This document shows, one piece after another, positions 34,948-47,230 of a stretch of 64,000 nt of DNA (positions within the stretch are counted from its first letter, which is position 1; the number at the start of each line of letters is the position of its first letter). The position numbers and the translations under genes are program-made. Where the stretch lies: the NCBI RefSeq assembly GCF_029227915.1, contig NC_079877.1, forward strand, positions 930,001 to 994,000, read 5' to 3'. The stretch comes from Hydractinia symbiolongicarpus (lineage: Eukaryota; Cnidaria; Hydrozoa; Anthoathecata; Hydractiniidae). Under the pieces are notes generated by a model. It was given only the letters and a program-made list of their open reading frames with translations, searched no databases and was not told the DNA's origin.

Positions 34948-34949
<2 letters not shown>

Positions 34950-37899
34950 TCGGCCCGTATAGTCGAAAGTATACAAAGAAAGTACCCTGCGAGTAAACTC
35001 ATTTCCAGAACGATTTTTTAAATTATCTTTTCACCACTAAAAAGCAATGAGACTTGTAGTTTTCAAAAATGTTTTCATTTTTAATGAGACGCTGAATAAA
35101 AGAAGTTTAATCGCCGGCAAACGAAAACCCGCGATTTCCCGTAAATCCCGGACTTGGCCCGTATAGTCGAATATATACAAAGAAAGTACCCTGTGATTAA
35201 CCTCATTTCCAGTACGATTTTTTAAATTATCTTTTCACCACTAAAACGCATGAGACTCGTAGTTTTCAAAAATGTTTCATTTTGATGAGACGCGGAATAA
35301 AAGACGTTTAATCGCTGGCAAACGAAAACCCGCGATTTCCCGTAAATCCCGAACTCGGCCCGTATAGTCAAAAGTATACAAAGAAAGTTCTCAGGGAGTA
35401 AACTCATTTCCAGAACGATTTTTTAAATTATCTTTTCGTCACTAAAACGCATGAGACTTGTAGTTTTCAAAAATGTTTTCATTTTTGATGAGACGCTGAA
35501 TAAAAGACGTTTAATCGCCGGCAAACGAAAACCAGCGATTTCCCGTAAATCCAGGACTCGGCCCGTATAGTCAAAAGTATACAAAGAAAGGACTCAGGAA
35601 GTAAAATCATTTTCAGAACGATTTTTTAAATTATTTTTTCGCCACTAAAACGCGTGAAACTTGTAGTTTTCAAAAATGTTTTCATTTTTGATAAAACGCT
35701 TAATGAAAGAGGTTTAATCGCCGGCAAACGGAAACCCGCGATTTCCCGTAAATCCCGGACTCGGCCCGTATAGTCGAAAGTATACAAAGAAAGTACCCTG
35801 CGAGTAAACTCATTTCCAGAACGATTTTTTAAATTATCTTTTCACCACTAAAAAGCAATGAGACTTGTAGTTTTCAAAAATGTTTTCATTTTTGATGAGA
35901 CGCTGAATAAAAGACGTTTAATCGCCGGCAAACGAAAACCAGCGATTTCCCGTAAATCCAGGACTCGGCCCGTATAGTCAAAAGTATACAAAGAAAGGAC
36001 TCAGGAAGTAAAATCATTTTCAGAACGATTTTTTAAATTATTTTTTCGCCACTAAAACGCGTGAAACTTGTAGTTTTCAAAAATGTTTTCATTTTTGATA
36101 AAACGCTTAATGAAAGAGGTTTAATCGCCGGCAAACGGAAACCCGCGATTTCCCGTAAATCCCGGACTCGGCCCGTATAGTCGAAAGTATACAAAGAAAG
36201 TACCCTGCGAGTAAACTCATTTCCAGAACGATTTTTTAAATTATCTTTTCACCACTAAAAAGCAATGAGACTTGTAGTTTTCAAAAATGTTTTCATTTTT
36301 GATGAGACGCTGAATAAAAGAAGTTTAATCGCCGGCAAACGAAAACCCGCGATTTCCCATAAATCCCGGACTTGGCCCGTATAGTCGAATATATACAAAG
36401 AAAGTACCCTGTGATTAAACTCATTTCCAGTACGATTTTTTAAATTATCTTTTCACCACTAAAACGCATGAGACTCGTAGTTTTCAAAAATGTTTTCATT
36501 TTGATGAGACGCGGAATAAAAGACGTTTAATCGCTGGCAAACGAAAACCCGCGATTTCCCGTAAATCCCGGACTCGGCCCGTATAGTCAAAAGTATACAA
36601 AGAAACTACCCAGGGAGTAAACTCATTCCCCGAACGATTTTTTAAATTATTTTTTCACCTCTAAAACGCATAAGACTTGTAGTTTTCAAAAATGTTTTCA
36701 TTTTTGATGAGACGCTGAATAAAAGAAGTTTAATCGCCGACAAACAAAAACCCGCGATTTCCCGTAAATCCCGGACTCGGCCCGTATAGTCAAAAGTATA
36801 CAAAGAAAGTACCCAGGGAGTAAACTCATTTCCCGAACGATTTTTTAAATTATTTTTTCGCCACTAAAACGCGTGAGACTTGTAATTTTTAAAAATGTTT
36901 TCATTTTTGATAAGACGCTTAATGAAAGAGGTTTAATCGCCGGCAAACGGAAACCCGCGATTTCCCGTAAATCCCGGACTCGGCCCGTATAGTCGAAAGT
37001 ATACAAAGAAAGTACCCTGCGAGTAAACTCATTTCCAGAACGATTTTTTAAATTATCTTTTCACCACTAAAACGCATGAGACTTGTAGTTTTCAAAAATG
37101 TTTTCATTTTTGATGAGACGCTGAATAAAAGAAGTTTAATCGCCGGCAAACGAAAACCCGCGATTTCCCGTAAATCCCGGGCTTGGCCCGTATAGTCGAA
37201 TATATACAAAGAAAGTACCCTGTGATTAAACTCATTTCCAGTACGATTTTTTAAATTATCTTTTCACCACTAAAACGCATGAGACTCGCAGTTTTCAAAA
37301 ATGTTTTCATTTTTGATGAGACGCGGAATAAAAGAAGTTTAATCGCTGGCAAACAAAAACCCGCGATTTCCCGTAAATCCCGGACTCAGCCCGTATAGTC
37401 AAAAGTATACAAAGAAACTACCCAGGGAGTAAACTCATTTCCCGAACGATTTTTTAAATTATTTTTTCAACACTAAAACGCATAAGACTTGTAGTTTTCA
37501 AAAATGTTTTCATTTTTGATGAGACGCTGAATAAAAGAAGTTTAATCGCCGGCAAACGAAAACCAGCGATTTCCCGTAAATCCAGGACTCGGCCCGTATA
37601 GTCAAAAGTATACAAAGAAAGTACTCAGGGAGTAAACTCATTTCCAGAACGATTTTTTAAATTATCTTTTCACCACTAAAACGCATGAGACTCGTAGTTT
37701 TCAAAAATGTTTTCATTTTTGATGAGACGCGGAATAAAAGAAGTTTAATTGCTGGCAAACGAAAACCCGCGATTTCCCGTAAATCCCGGACTCAGCCCGT
37801 GTAGTCAAAAGTATACAAAGAAACTACCCAGGGAGTAAACTCATTTCCCGAACGATTTTTTAAATTATTTTTTCAACACTAAAACGCATAAGACTTGTA
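34948..37899 (+). repeat. Satellite sub-block adjoining the insertion, with a 2-monomer duplication
   Basis: Monomers carry the AAAAAGCAATGAG and AAACGGAAACC variants of the 26-29 kb block. GGACTCAGGAAGTAAAATCATTTTC occurs with GTAAAATCAT at 35601 and 36007, an exact 406-bp (two-monomer) duplication. Monomers with AATTGCTGGCAAACG and CAGCCCGTGTAG (near 37750-37805) recur about 19.1 kb downstream near 56830-56885 and again near 60482-60540, showing long-range copying within the right array. Confidence 0.8.
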
Positions 37900-40336
37900 G
37901 TTTTCAAAAATGTTTTCATTTTTGATGAGACGCTGAATAAAAGAAGTTTAATCGCCGGCAAACGAAAACCAGCGATTTCCCGTAAATCCAGGACTCGGCC
38001 CGTATAGTCAAAAGTATACAAAGAAAGTACTCAGGGAGTAAACTCATTTCCAGAACGATTTTTTAAATTATCTTTTCACCACTAAAACGCATGAGACTTG
38101 TAGTTTTCAAAAATGTTTTCATTTTTAATGAGACGCTGAATAAAAGACGTTTAATCGCCGGCAAACGAAAACAAGTGATTTTCCGTAAATCCAGGACTCG
38201 GCCCGTATAGTCAAAAGTATACAAAGAAAGTACTCAGGGAGTAAACTCATTTCCAGAACGATTTTTTAAATTATCTTTTCACCACTAAAACGCATGAGAC
38301 TCGTAGTTTTCAAAAATGTTTTCATTTTTGATGAGACGCGGAATAAAAGAAGTTTAATCGCTGGCAAACGAAAACCCGCGATTTCCCGTAAATCCCGGAC
38401 TCAGCCCGTATAGTCAAAAGTATACAAAGAAACTACCCAGGGAGTAAACTCATTTCCCGTACGATTTTTTAAATTATTTTTTCAACACTAAAACGCATAA
38501 GACTTGTAGTTTTCAAAAATGTTTTTATTTTTGATGAGACGCTGAATAAAAGAAGTTTAATCGCCGGCAAACGAAAACCAGCGATTTCCCGTAAATCCCG
38601 GACTCGGCCCGTATAGTCAAAAGTATACAAAGAAAGTACTCAGGGTGTAAACTCATTTCCAGAACGATTTTTTAAATTATTTTTTCGCCACTAAAACGCA
38701 TGAAACTTGTAGTTTTCAAAAATGCTTTCATTTTTCATGAGACGCTGAATGAAAGAGGTTCAATCGCCGGCAAACGAAAACCCGCGATTTCCCGTAAATC
38801 CCGAGCTAGTCCCGTTTAGTCGAATGTATACAAAGAAAGTACCCAGGGAGTTAACTCATTTCCAGAACGATTTTTTAAATTATCTTTTCACCACTAAGAC
38901 GCATGAGACTTGTAGTTTTCAAAAATGTTTTCATTTTTGATGAGACGCTGAATAAAAGATGTTTAATCGCCGGCAAACGAAAACCAGCGATTTCCCGTAA
39001 ATCTCGAGCTAGGCCCGTTCAGTCGAATGTATACAAAGAAAGTACCCAGGGAGTAAACTCATTTCCAGAACGATTTTTTAAATTATCTTTTCACCACTAA
39101 GACGCATGAGACTTGTAGTTTTTAAAAATGTTTTCATTTTTGATGAGACGCTGAATAAAAGAAGTTTAATCGCCGGCAAACGAAAACCAGCGATTTCCCG
39201 TAAATCCAGGACTCGGCCCGTATAGTCAAAAGTATACAAAGAAAGTACTCAGGGAGTAAACTCATTTCCAGAACGATTTTTTAAATTATCTTTTCACCAC
39301 TAAAACGCATGAGACTTGTAGTTTTCAAAAATGTTTTCATTTTTAATGAGACGCTGAATAAAAGACGTTTAATCGCCGGCAAACGAAAACAAGTGATTTC
39401 CCGTAAATCCAGGACTCGGCCCGTATAGTCAAAAGTATACAAAGAAAGTACTCAGGGAGTAAACTCATTTCCAGAACGATTTTTTAAATTATCTTTTCAC
39501 CACTAAAACGCATGAGACTCGTAGTTTTCAAAAATGTTTTCATTTTTGATGAGACGCGGAATAAAAGAAGTTTAATCGCTGGCAAACGAAAACCCGCGAT
39601 TTCCCGTAAATCCCGGACTCAGCCCGTATAGTCAAAAGTATACAAAGAAACTACCCAGGGAGTAAACTCATTTCCCGTACGATTTTTTAAATTATTTTTT
39701 CAACACTAAAACGCATAAGACTTGTAGTTTTCAAAAATGTTTTTATTTTTGATGAGACGCTGAATAAAAGAAGTTTAATCGCCGGCAAACGAAAACCAGC
39801 GATTTCCCGTAAATCCCGGACTCGGCCCGTATAGTCAAAAGTATACAAAGAAAGTACTCAGGGTGTAAACTCATTTCCAGAACGATTTTTTAAATTATTT
39901 TTTCGCCACTAAAACGCATGAAACTTGTAGTTTTCAAAAATGCTTTCATTTTTCATGAGACGCTGAATGAAAGAGGTTCAATCGCCGACAAACGAAAACC
40001 CGCGATTTCCCGTAAATCCCGAGCTAGTCCCGTTTAGTCGAATGTATACAAAGAAAGTACCCAGGGAGTTAACTTATTTCCAGAACGATTTTTTAAATTA
40101 TCTTTTCACCACTAAGACGCATGAGACTTGTAGTTTTCAAAAATGTTTTCATTTTTGATGAGACGCTGAATAAAAGATGTTTAATCGCCGGCAAACGAAA
40201 ACCAGCGATTTCCCGTAAATCTCGAGCTAGGCCCGTTCAGTCGAATGTATACAAAGAAAGTACCCAGGGAGTAAACTCATTTCTAGAACGATTTTTTAAA
40301 TTATCTTTTCACCACTAAGACGCATGAGACTTGTAG
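37900..40336 (+). repeat. 6-monomer higher-order repeat (1218-bp period), two copies
   Basis: ACAAGTGATT occurs at 38171 and 39389, exactly 6 x 203 apart. The same offset holds for AATGCTTTCATTTTTCATGAG, GAGCTAGTCCCGTTTAG, AAATCTCGAGCTAGGCCCG and CACTAAGACGC. Differences between copies are few: GCCGGC against GCCGAC near 38767/39985, and CTCATT against CTTATT near 38857/40075. The four 63-65-residue open frames here (38749-38940, 38903-39100 and their copies) are produced by the repeat and are not genes. Confidence 0.85.
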
Positions 40337-42389
40337 TTTTCAAAAATGTTTTCATTTTTGATGAGACGCTGAATAAAAGTCGTTTAATCGCCGGCAAACG
40401 AAAACCAGCGATTTCCCGTAAATCCAGGACTCGGCCCGTATAGTCAAAAGTATACAAAGAAAGTACTCAGGGAGTAAACTCATTTCCAGAACGATTTTTT
40501 AAATTATCGTTTCACCACTAAAACGCATGAGACTTGTAGTTTTCAAAAATGCTTTCATTTTTGATGAGACGCTGAATAAAAGAAGTTTAATCGCCGGCAA
40601 ACGAAAACCCGCGATTTCCCGTAAATCCCGGGCTTGGCCCGTATAGTCGAATATATACAAAGAAAGTACCCTGTGAGTAAACTCATTTCCAGAACGATTT
40701 TTTAAATTATCTTTTCACCACTAAAACGCATGAGACTCGTAGTTTTCAAAAATGTTTTCATTTTTGATGAGACGCTGAATAAAAGAAGTTTAATCGCCGG
40801 CAAACGAAAACCAGCGATTTCCCGTAAATCCAGGACTCGGCCCGTATAGTCAAAAGTATACAAAGAAAGTACTCAGGGAGTAAAATCATTTCCAGAACGA
40901 TTTTTTAAATTATCTTTTCACCACTAAAACGCATGAGACTTGTAGTTTTCATAAATGTTTTCATTTTTGATGACACGCTAAATAAAAGAAGTTTAATCGC
41001 CGGCAAACGAAAATCCGCGATTTCCCGTAAATCCCGGGCTTGGCCCGTATAGTCGAATATATACAAAGAAAGTACCCTGTGAGTAAACTCATTTCCAGAA
41101 CGATTTTTTAAATTATCTTTTCACCACTAAAACGCATGAGACTAGTAGTTTTCAAAAATGTTTTCATTTTTGATGAGACGCGGAATAAAAGAAGTTTAAT
41201 CGCTGGCAAACGAAAACCCGCGATTTACCGTAAATCCCGGACTCAGCCCGTATAGTCAAAAGTATACAAAGAAACTACCCAGGGAGTAAACTCATTTCCC
41301 GAACGATTTTTTAAATTATTTTTTCAACCCTAAAACGCATAAGACTTGTAGTTTTCAAAAATGTTTTCATTTTTGATGAGACGCTGAATAAAAGAAGTTT
41401 AATCGCCGGCAAACGAAAACCAGCGATTTCCCGTAAATCCAGGACTCGGCCCGTATAGTCAAAAGTATACAAAGAAAGTACTCAGGGAGTAAACTCATTT
41501 CCAGAACGATTTTTTAAATTATCTTTTCACCACTAAAACGCATGAGACTTGTAGTTTTCATAAATGTTTTCATTTTTGATGAGACGCTGAATAAAAGACG
41601 TTTAATCGCCGGCAAACGAAAACCAGCGATTTCCAGTAAATCCAGGACTCGGCCCGTATAGTCAAAAGTATACAAAGAAAGTACTCAGGGAGTAAACTCA
41701 TTTCCAGAACGATTTTTTAAATTATCTTTTCACCACTAAAACGCATGAGACTTGTAGTTTTCAAAAATGTTTTCATTTTTCATGAGACGCTGAATGAAAG
41801 AGGTTCAATCGCCGGCAAACGAAAACCCGCGATTTCCCGTAAATCCCGAGCTAGGCCCGTTTAGTCGAATGTATACAAAGAAAGTACCCAGGGAGTAAAC
41901 TCATTTCCAGAACGATTTTTTAAATTATCTTTTCACCACTAAAACGCATGACACTTGTAGTTTTCAAAAATGTTTTCATTTTTGATGAGACGCTGAATAA
42001 AGGACGTTTAATCTCCGGGAAACGAAAACCAGCGATTTCCCGTAAATCCAGGACTCGGCCCGTATAGTCAAAAGTATACAAAGAAAGTACTCAGAAAGTA
42101 AACTCATTTTCAGAACGATTTTTTAAATTATCTTTTCACCACTAAAACGCATGAGACTTGTAGTTTTCAAAAATGTTTTCATTTTTGATGAGACGCTGAA
42201 TAAAAGAAGTTTAATCGCTGGCAAACGAAAACCCGCGATTTCTTGTAAATCCCGGACTCAGCCCGTATAGTCAAAAGTATACAAAGAAACTACCCAGGGA
42301 GTAAACTCATTTCCCGAACGATTTTTTAAATTATTTTTTCAACACTAAAACGCATGAGACTTGTAGTTTTCAAAAATGTTTTCATTTTT
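40337..42389 (+). repeat. Satellite monomers without a clear higher-order unit
   Basis: About ten monomers in phase, mixing the CCCGGGCTTGG/GTGAGTAAACTC, CAACACTAAAACGCATAAG and GAGCTAGGCCCGTTTAG types. Private variants include TTTTCATAAATG (near 40950 and 41560), GATGACACGCTAAAT (near 40970), AGGACGTTTAATCTCCGGGAAACG (near 42001) and TTTCTTGTAAATCCC (near 42240). Divergence is higher than in neighbouring blocks. Confidence 0.7.
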
Positions 42390-45300
42390 GATGAGACGCT
42401 GAATAAAAGAAGTTTAATCGCCGGCAAACGAAAACCAGCGATTTCCCGTAAATCCAGGACTCGGCCCGTATAGTCAAAAGTATACAAAGAACGTACTCAG
42501 GGAGTAAACTCATTTCCAGAACGATTTTTTAAATTATCTTTTCACCACTAAAACGCATGAGACTTGTAGTTTTCATAAATGTTTTCATTTTTGATGAGAC
42601 GCTGAATAAAAGACGTTTAATCGCCGGCAAACGAAAACCAGCAATTTCCCGTAAATCCAGGACTCGGCCCGTATAGTCAAAAGTATACAAAGAAAGTACT
42701 CAGGGAGTAAACTCATTTCCAGAACGATTTTTTAAATTATCTTTTCACCACTAAAACGCATGAGACTTGTAGTTTTCAAAAATGTTTTCATTTTTGATGA
42801 GACGCTGAATAAAAGAAGTTTAATCGCCGGCAAACGAAAACCCGCGATTTCCCGTAAATCCCGGGCTTGGCCCGTATAGTCGAATATATACAAAAAAAGT
42901 ACTCTGTGAGTAAACTCATTTCCAGAACGATTTTTTAAATTATCTTTTCACCACTAAAACGCATGAGACTTGTAGTTTTCAAAAATGTTTTCATTTTTGA
43001 TGAGACGCGGAATAAAAGAAGTTTAATCGCTGGCAAACGAAAACCCGCAATTTCCCGTAAATCCCGGACTCAGCCCGTATAGTCAAAAGTATACAAAGAA
43101 ACTACCCAGGGAGTAAACTCATTTCCCGAACGATTTTTTAAATTATTTTTTCAACACTAAAACGCATAAGACTTGTAGTTTTCAAAAATGTTTTCATTTT
43201 TGATGAGACGCTGAATAAAAGAAGTTTAATCGCCGGCAAACGAAAACCAGCGATTTCCCGTAAATTCCGGACTCGGTCCGTATAGTCAAAAGTATACAAA
43301 GAAAGTACTCAGGGAGTAAACTCATTTCCAGGACGATTTTTTAAATTATTTTTTCGCCACTATAACGCATGAGACTTGTAGTTTTTAAAAATGTTTTCAT
43401 TTTTCATGAGACGCTGAATAAAAGACGTTTAATCGCCGGCAAACGAAAACCAGCGATTTCCCGTAAATCCACGACTCGGCCCGTATAGTCAAAAGTACAC
43501 AAAGAAAGTACTCAGGGAGTAAACTCATTTCCAGAACGATTTTTTAAATTATCTTTTCACCACTAAAACGCATGAGAATTGTAGTTTTCAAAAACGTTTT
43601 CATTTTTGATGAGACGCTGAATAAAAGAAGTTTAATCGCCGGCAAACGAAAACCCGCAATTTCCCGTAAATCCCGGGCTTGGCCCGTATAGTCGAATATA
43701 TACAAAGAAAGTACCCTGTGAGTAAACTCATTTCCAGAACGATTTTTTAAGTTATCTTTTCACCACTAAAACGCATGAGACTTGTAGTTTTCAAAAATGT
43801 TTTCATTTTTGATGAGACGCTGAATAAAAGAAGTTTAATCGCCGGCAAACGAAAACCCGCAATTTCCCGTAAATCCCGGGCTTGGCCCGTATAGTCGAAT
43901 ATATACAAAGAAAGTACCCTGTGAGTAAACTTATTTCCAGAACGATTTTTTAAATTATCTTTTCACCAGTAAAACGCATGAGACTCGTAGTTTTCAAAAA
44001 TGTTTTCATTTTTGATGAGACGCGGAATAAAAGAAGTTTAATCGCTGGCAAACGAAAACCCGCGATTTCCCGTAAATCCCGGACTCAGCCCGTATAGTCA
44101 AAAGTATACAAAGAAATTACCCAGGGAGTAAACTCATTTCCCGAACGATTTTTTAAATTATTTTTTTACCACTAAAACGCATAAGACTTGTAGTTTTCAA
44201 AAATGTTTTCATTTTTGATGAGACGCTGAATAAAAGAAGTTTAATAGCCGGCAAACGAAAATCCGCGATTTCCCGTAAATCCCGGGCTTGGCCCGTATAG
44301 TCGAATATATACAAAGAAAGTACCCTGTGATTAAACTCATTTCCAGTACGATTTTTTAAATTATCTTTTCACAACTAAAACGCATGAGACTCGTAGTTTT
44401 CAAAAATGTTTTCATTTTTGATAAGACGCGGAATAAAAGACGTTTAATCGCTGGCAAACGAAAACCCGCGATTTCCCGTAAATCCAGGACTCGGCCCGTA
44501 TAGTCAAAAGTATACAAAGAAAGTACTAAGGGAGTAAACTCATTTCCAGAACGATTTTTTAAATTATCTTTTCACCACTAAAACGCATGAGACTTGTAGT
44601 TTTCAAAAATGTTTTCATTTTTGATGAGACGCTGAATAAAAGAAGTTTAATCGCCGGCAAACGAAAACACGCGATTTCCCGTAAATCCCAGACTCGGAAC
44701 GTATAGTCAAAAGTATACAAAGAAAGTACCCTGTGAGTAAACTCATTTCCCGATCGATTTTTTAAATTGTTTTTTCACCACTAAAACGCATAAGACTTGT
44801 AGTTTTCAAAAATGTTTTCATTTTTGATGAGACGCTGAATAAAAGAAGTTTAATCGCCGGCAAACGAAAACCAGCGATTTCCCGTAAATCCAGGACTCGG
44901 CCCGTATAGTCAAAAGTATACAAAGAACGTACTCAGGGAGTAAACTCATTTCCAGAACGATTTTTTAAATTATCTTTTCACCACTAAAACGCATGAGACT
45001 TGTAGTTTTCATAAATGTTTTCATTTTTGATGAGACGCTGAATAAAAGACGTTTAATCGCCGGCAAACGAAAACCAGCAATTTCCCGTAAATCCAGGACT
45101 CGGCCCGTATAGTCAAAAGTATACAAAGAAAGTACTCAGGGAGTAAACTCATTTCCAGAACGATTTTTTAAATTATCTTTTCACCACTAAAACGCATGAG
45201 ACTTGTAGTTTTCAAAAATGTTTTCATTTTTGATGAGACGCTGAATAAAAGAAGTTTAATCGCCGGCAAACGAAAACCCGCGATTTCCCGTAAATCCCGG

Positions 45301-47230
45301 GCTTGGCCCGTATAGTCGAATATATACAAAAAAAGTACTCTGTGAGTAAACTCATTTCCAGAACGATTTTTTAAATTATCTTTTCACCACTAAAACGCAT
45401 GAGACTTGTAGTTTTCAAAAATGTTTTCATTTTTGATGAGACGCGGAATAAAAGAAGTTTAATCGCTGGCAAACGAAAACCCGCAATTTCCCGTAAATCC
45501 CGGACTCAGCCCGTATAGTCAAAAGTATACAAAGAAACTACCCAGGGAGTAAACTCATTTCCCGAACGATTTTTTAAATTATTTTTTCAACACTAAAACG
45601 CATAAGACTTGTAGTTTTCAAAAATGTTTTCATTTTTGATGAGACGCTGAATAAAAGAAGTTTAATCGCCGGCAAACGAAAACCAGCGATTTCCCGTAAA
45701 TTCCGGACTCGGTCCGTATAGTCAAAAGTATACAAAGAAAGTACTCAGGGAGTAAACTCATTTCCAGGACGATTTTTCAAATTATTTTTTCGCCACTATA
45801 ACGCATGAGACTTGTAGTTTTTAAAAATGTTTTCATTTTTCATGAGACGCTGAATAAAAGACGTTTAATCGCCGGCAAACGAAAACCAGCGATTTCCCGT
45901 AAATCCACGACTCGGCCCGTATAGTCAAAAGTACGCAAAGAAAGTACTCAGGGAGTAAACTCATTTCCAGAACGATTTTTTAAATTATCTTTTCACCACT
46001 AAAACGCATGAGAATTGTAGTTTTCAAAAATGTTTTCATTTTTGATGAGACGCTGAATAAAAGAAGTTTAATCGCCGGCAAACGAAAACCCGCAATTTCC
46101 CGTAAATCCCGGGCTTGGCCCGTATAGTCGAATATATACAAAGAAAGTACCCTGTGAGTAAACTCATTTCCAGAACGATTTTTTAAGTTATCTTTTCACC
46201 ACTAAAACGCATGAGACTTGTAGTTTTCAAAAATGTTTTCATTTTTGATGAGACGCTGAATAAAAGAAGTTTAATCGCCGGCAAACGAAAACCCGCAATT
46301 TCCCGTAAATCCCGGGCTTGGCCCGTATAGTCGAATATATACAAAGAAAGTACCCTGTGAGTAAACTTATTTCCAGAACGATTTTTTAAATTATCTTTTC
46401 ACCAGTAAAACGCATGAGACTCGTAGTTTTCAAAAATGTTTTCATTTTTGATGAGACGCGGAATAAAAGAAGTTTAATCGCTGGCAAACGAAAACCCGCG
46501 ATTTCCCGTAAATCCCGGACTCAGCCCGTATAGTCAAAAGTATACAAAGAAATTACCCAGGGAGTAAACTCATTTCCCGAACGATTTTTTAAATTATTTT
46601 TTTACCACTAAAACGCATAAGACTTGTAGTTTTCAAAAATGTTTTCATTTTTGATGAGACGCTGAATAAAAGAAGTTTAATAGCCGGCAAACGAAAACCC
46701 GCGATTTCCCGTAAATCCCGGGCTTGGCCCGTATAGTCGAATATATACAAAGAAAGTACCCTGTGATTAAACTCATTTCCAGTACGATTTTTTAAATTAT
46801 CTTTTCACAACTAAAACGCATGAGACTCGTAGTTTTCAAAAATGTTTTCATTTTTGATAAGACGCGGAATAAAAGACGTTTAATCGCTGGCAAACGAAAA
46901 CCCGCGATTTCCCGTAAATCCAGGACTCGGCCCGTATAGTCAAAAGTATACAAAGAAAGTACTAAGGGAGTAAACTCATTTCCAGAACGATTTTTTAAAT
47001 TATCTTTTCACCACTAAAACGCATGAGACTTGTAGTTTTCAAAAATGTTTTCATTTTTGATGAGACGCTGAATAAAAGAAGTTTAATCGCCGGCAAACGA
47101 AAACACGCGATTTCCCGTAAATCCCAGACTCGGAACGTATAGTCAAAAGTATACAAAGAAAGTACCCTGTGAGTAAACTCATTTCCCGATCGATTTTTTA
47201 AATTGTTTTTTCACCACTAAAACGCATGAG
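42390..47230 (+). repeat. 12-monomer higher-order repeat (2436-bp period), two copies
   Basis: GAACGTACTCAGGG (ACGTAC at 42491 and 44927), TTTCATAAAT (42571 and 45007), CATGAGAATT (43571 and 46007) and CGATCGATTTTTTAAATTG (44751 and 47187) are each 2436 bp apart, exactly 12 x 203. Other shared rarities are AATAGCCGGC, TCACAACTAAAACG, CACCAGTAAAACG and GACTCGGAACGTATAG. Differences are scattered single bases, such as AAAATCCGCG against AAAACCCGCG near 44260/46697. Confidence 0.87.

Noticed and set aside
29414-34948. Classic L1-type twin-priming insertion
   Set aside because: The head-to-head junction fits, but the two parts duplicate more than 2 kb instead of being complementary segments, and the outer end of the - copy abuts inverted satellite. 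It is kept only as one of several possible mechanisms.
34799-35002. 67-residue frame on - with runs of leucine and tyrosine
   Set aside because: It is the translation of the (AAT)n tail and adjoining satellite; low complexity with no support as a gene.
38749-40318. Four 63-65-residue open frames on + (with relatives at 29339-29530 and 35222-35407 on -)
   Set aside because: They are monomer sequence read through for one or two periods, recur exactly with the 1218-bp repeat, and have no start context or family similarity. The 203-bp period prevents longer frames.
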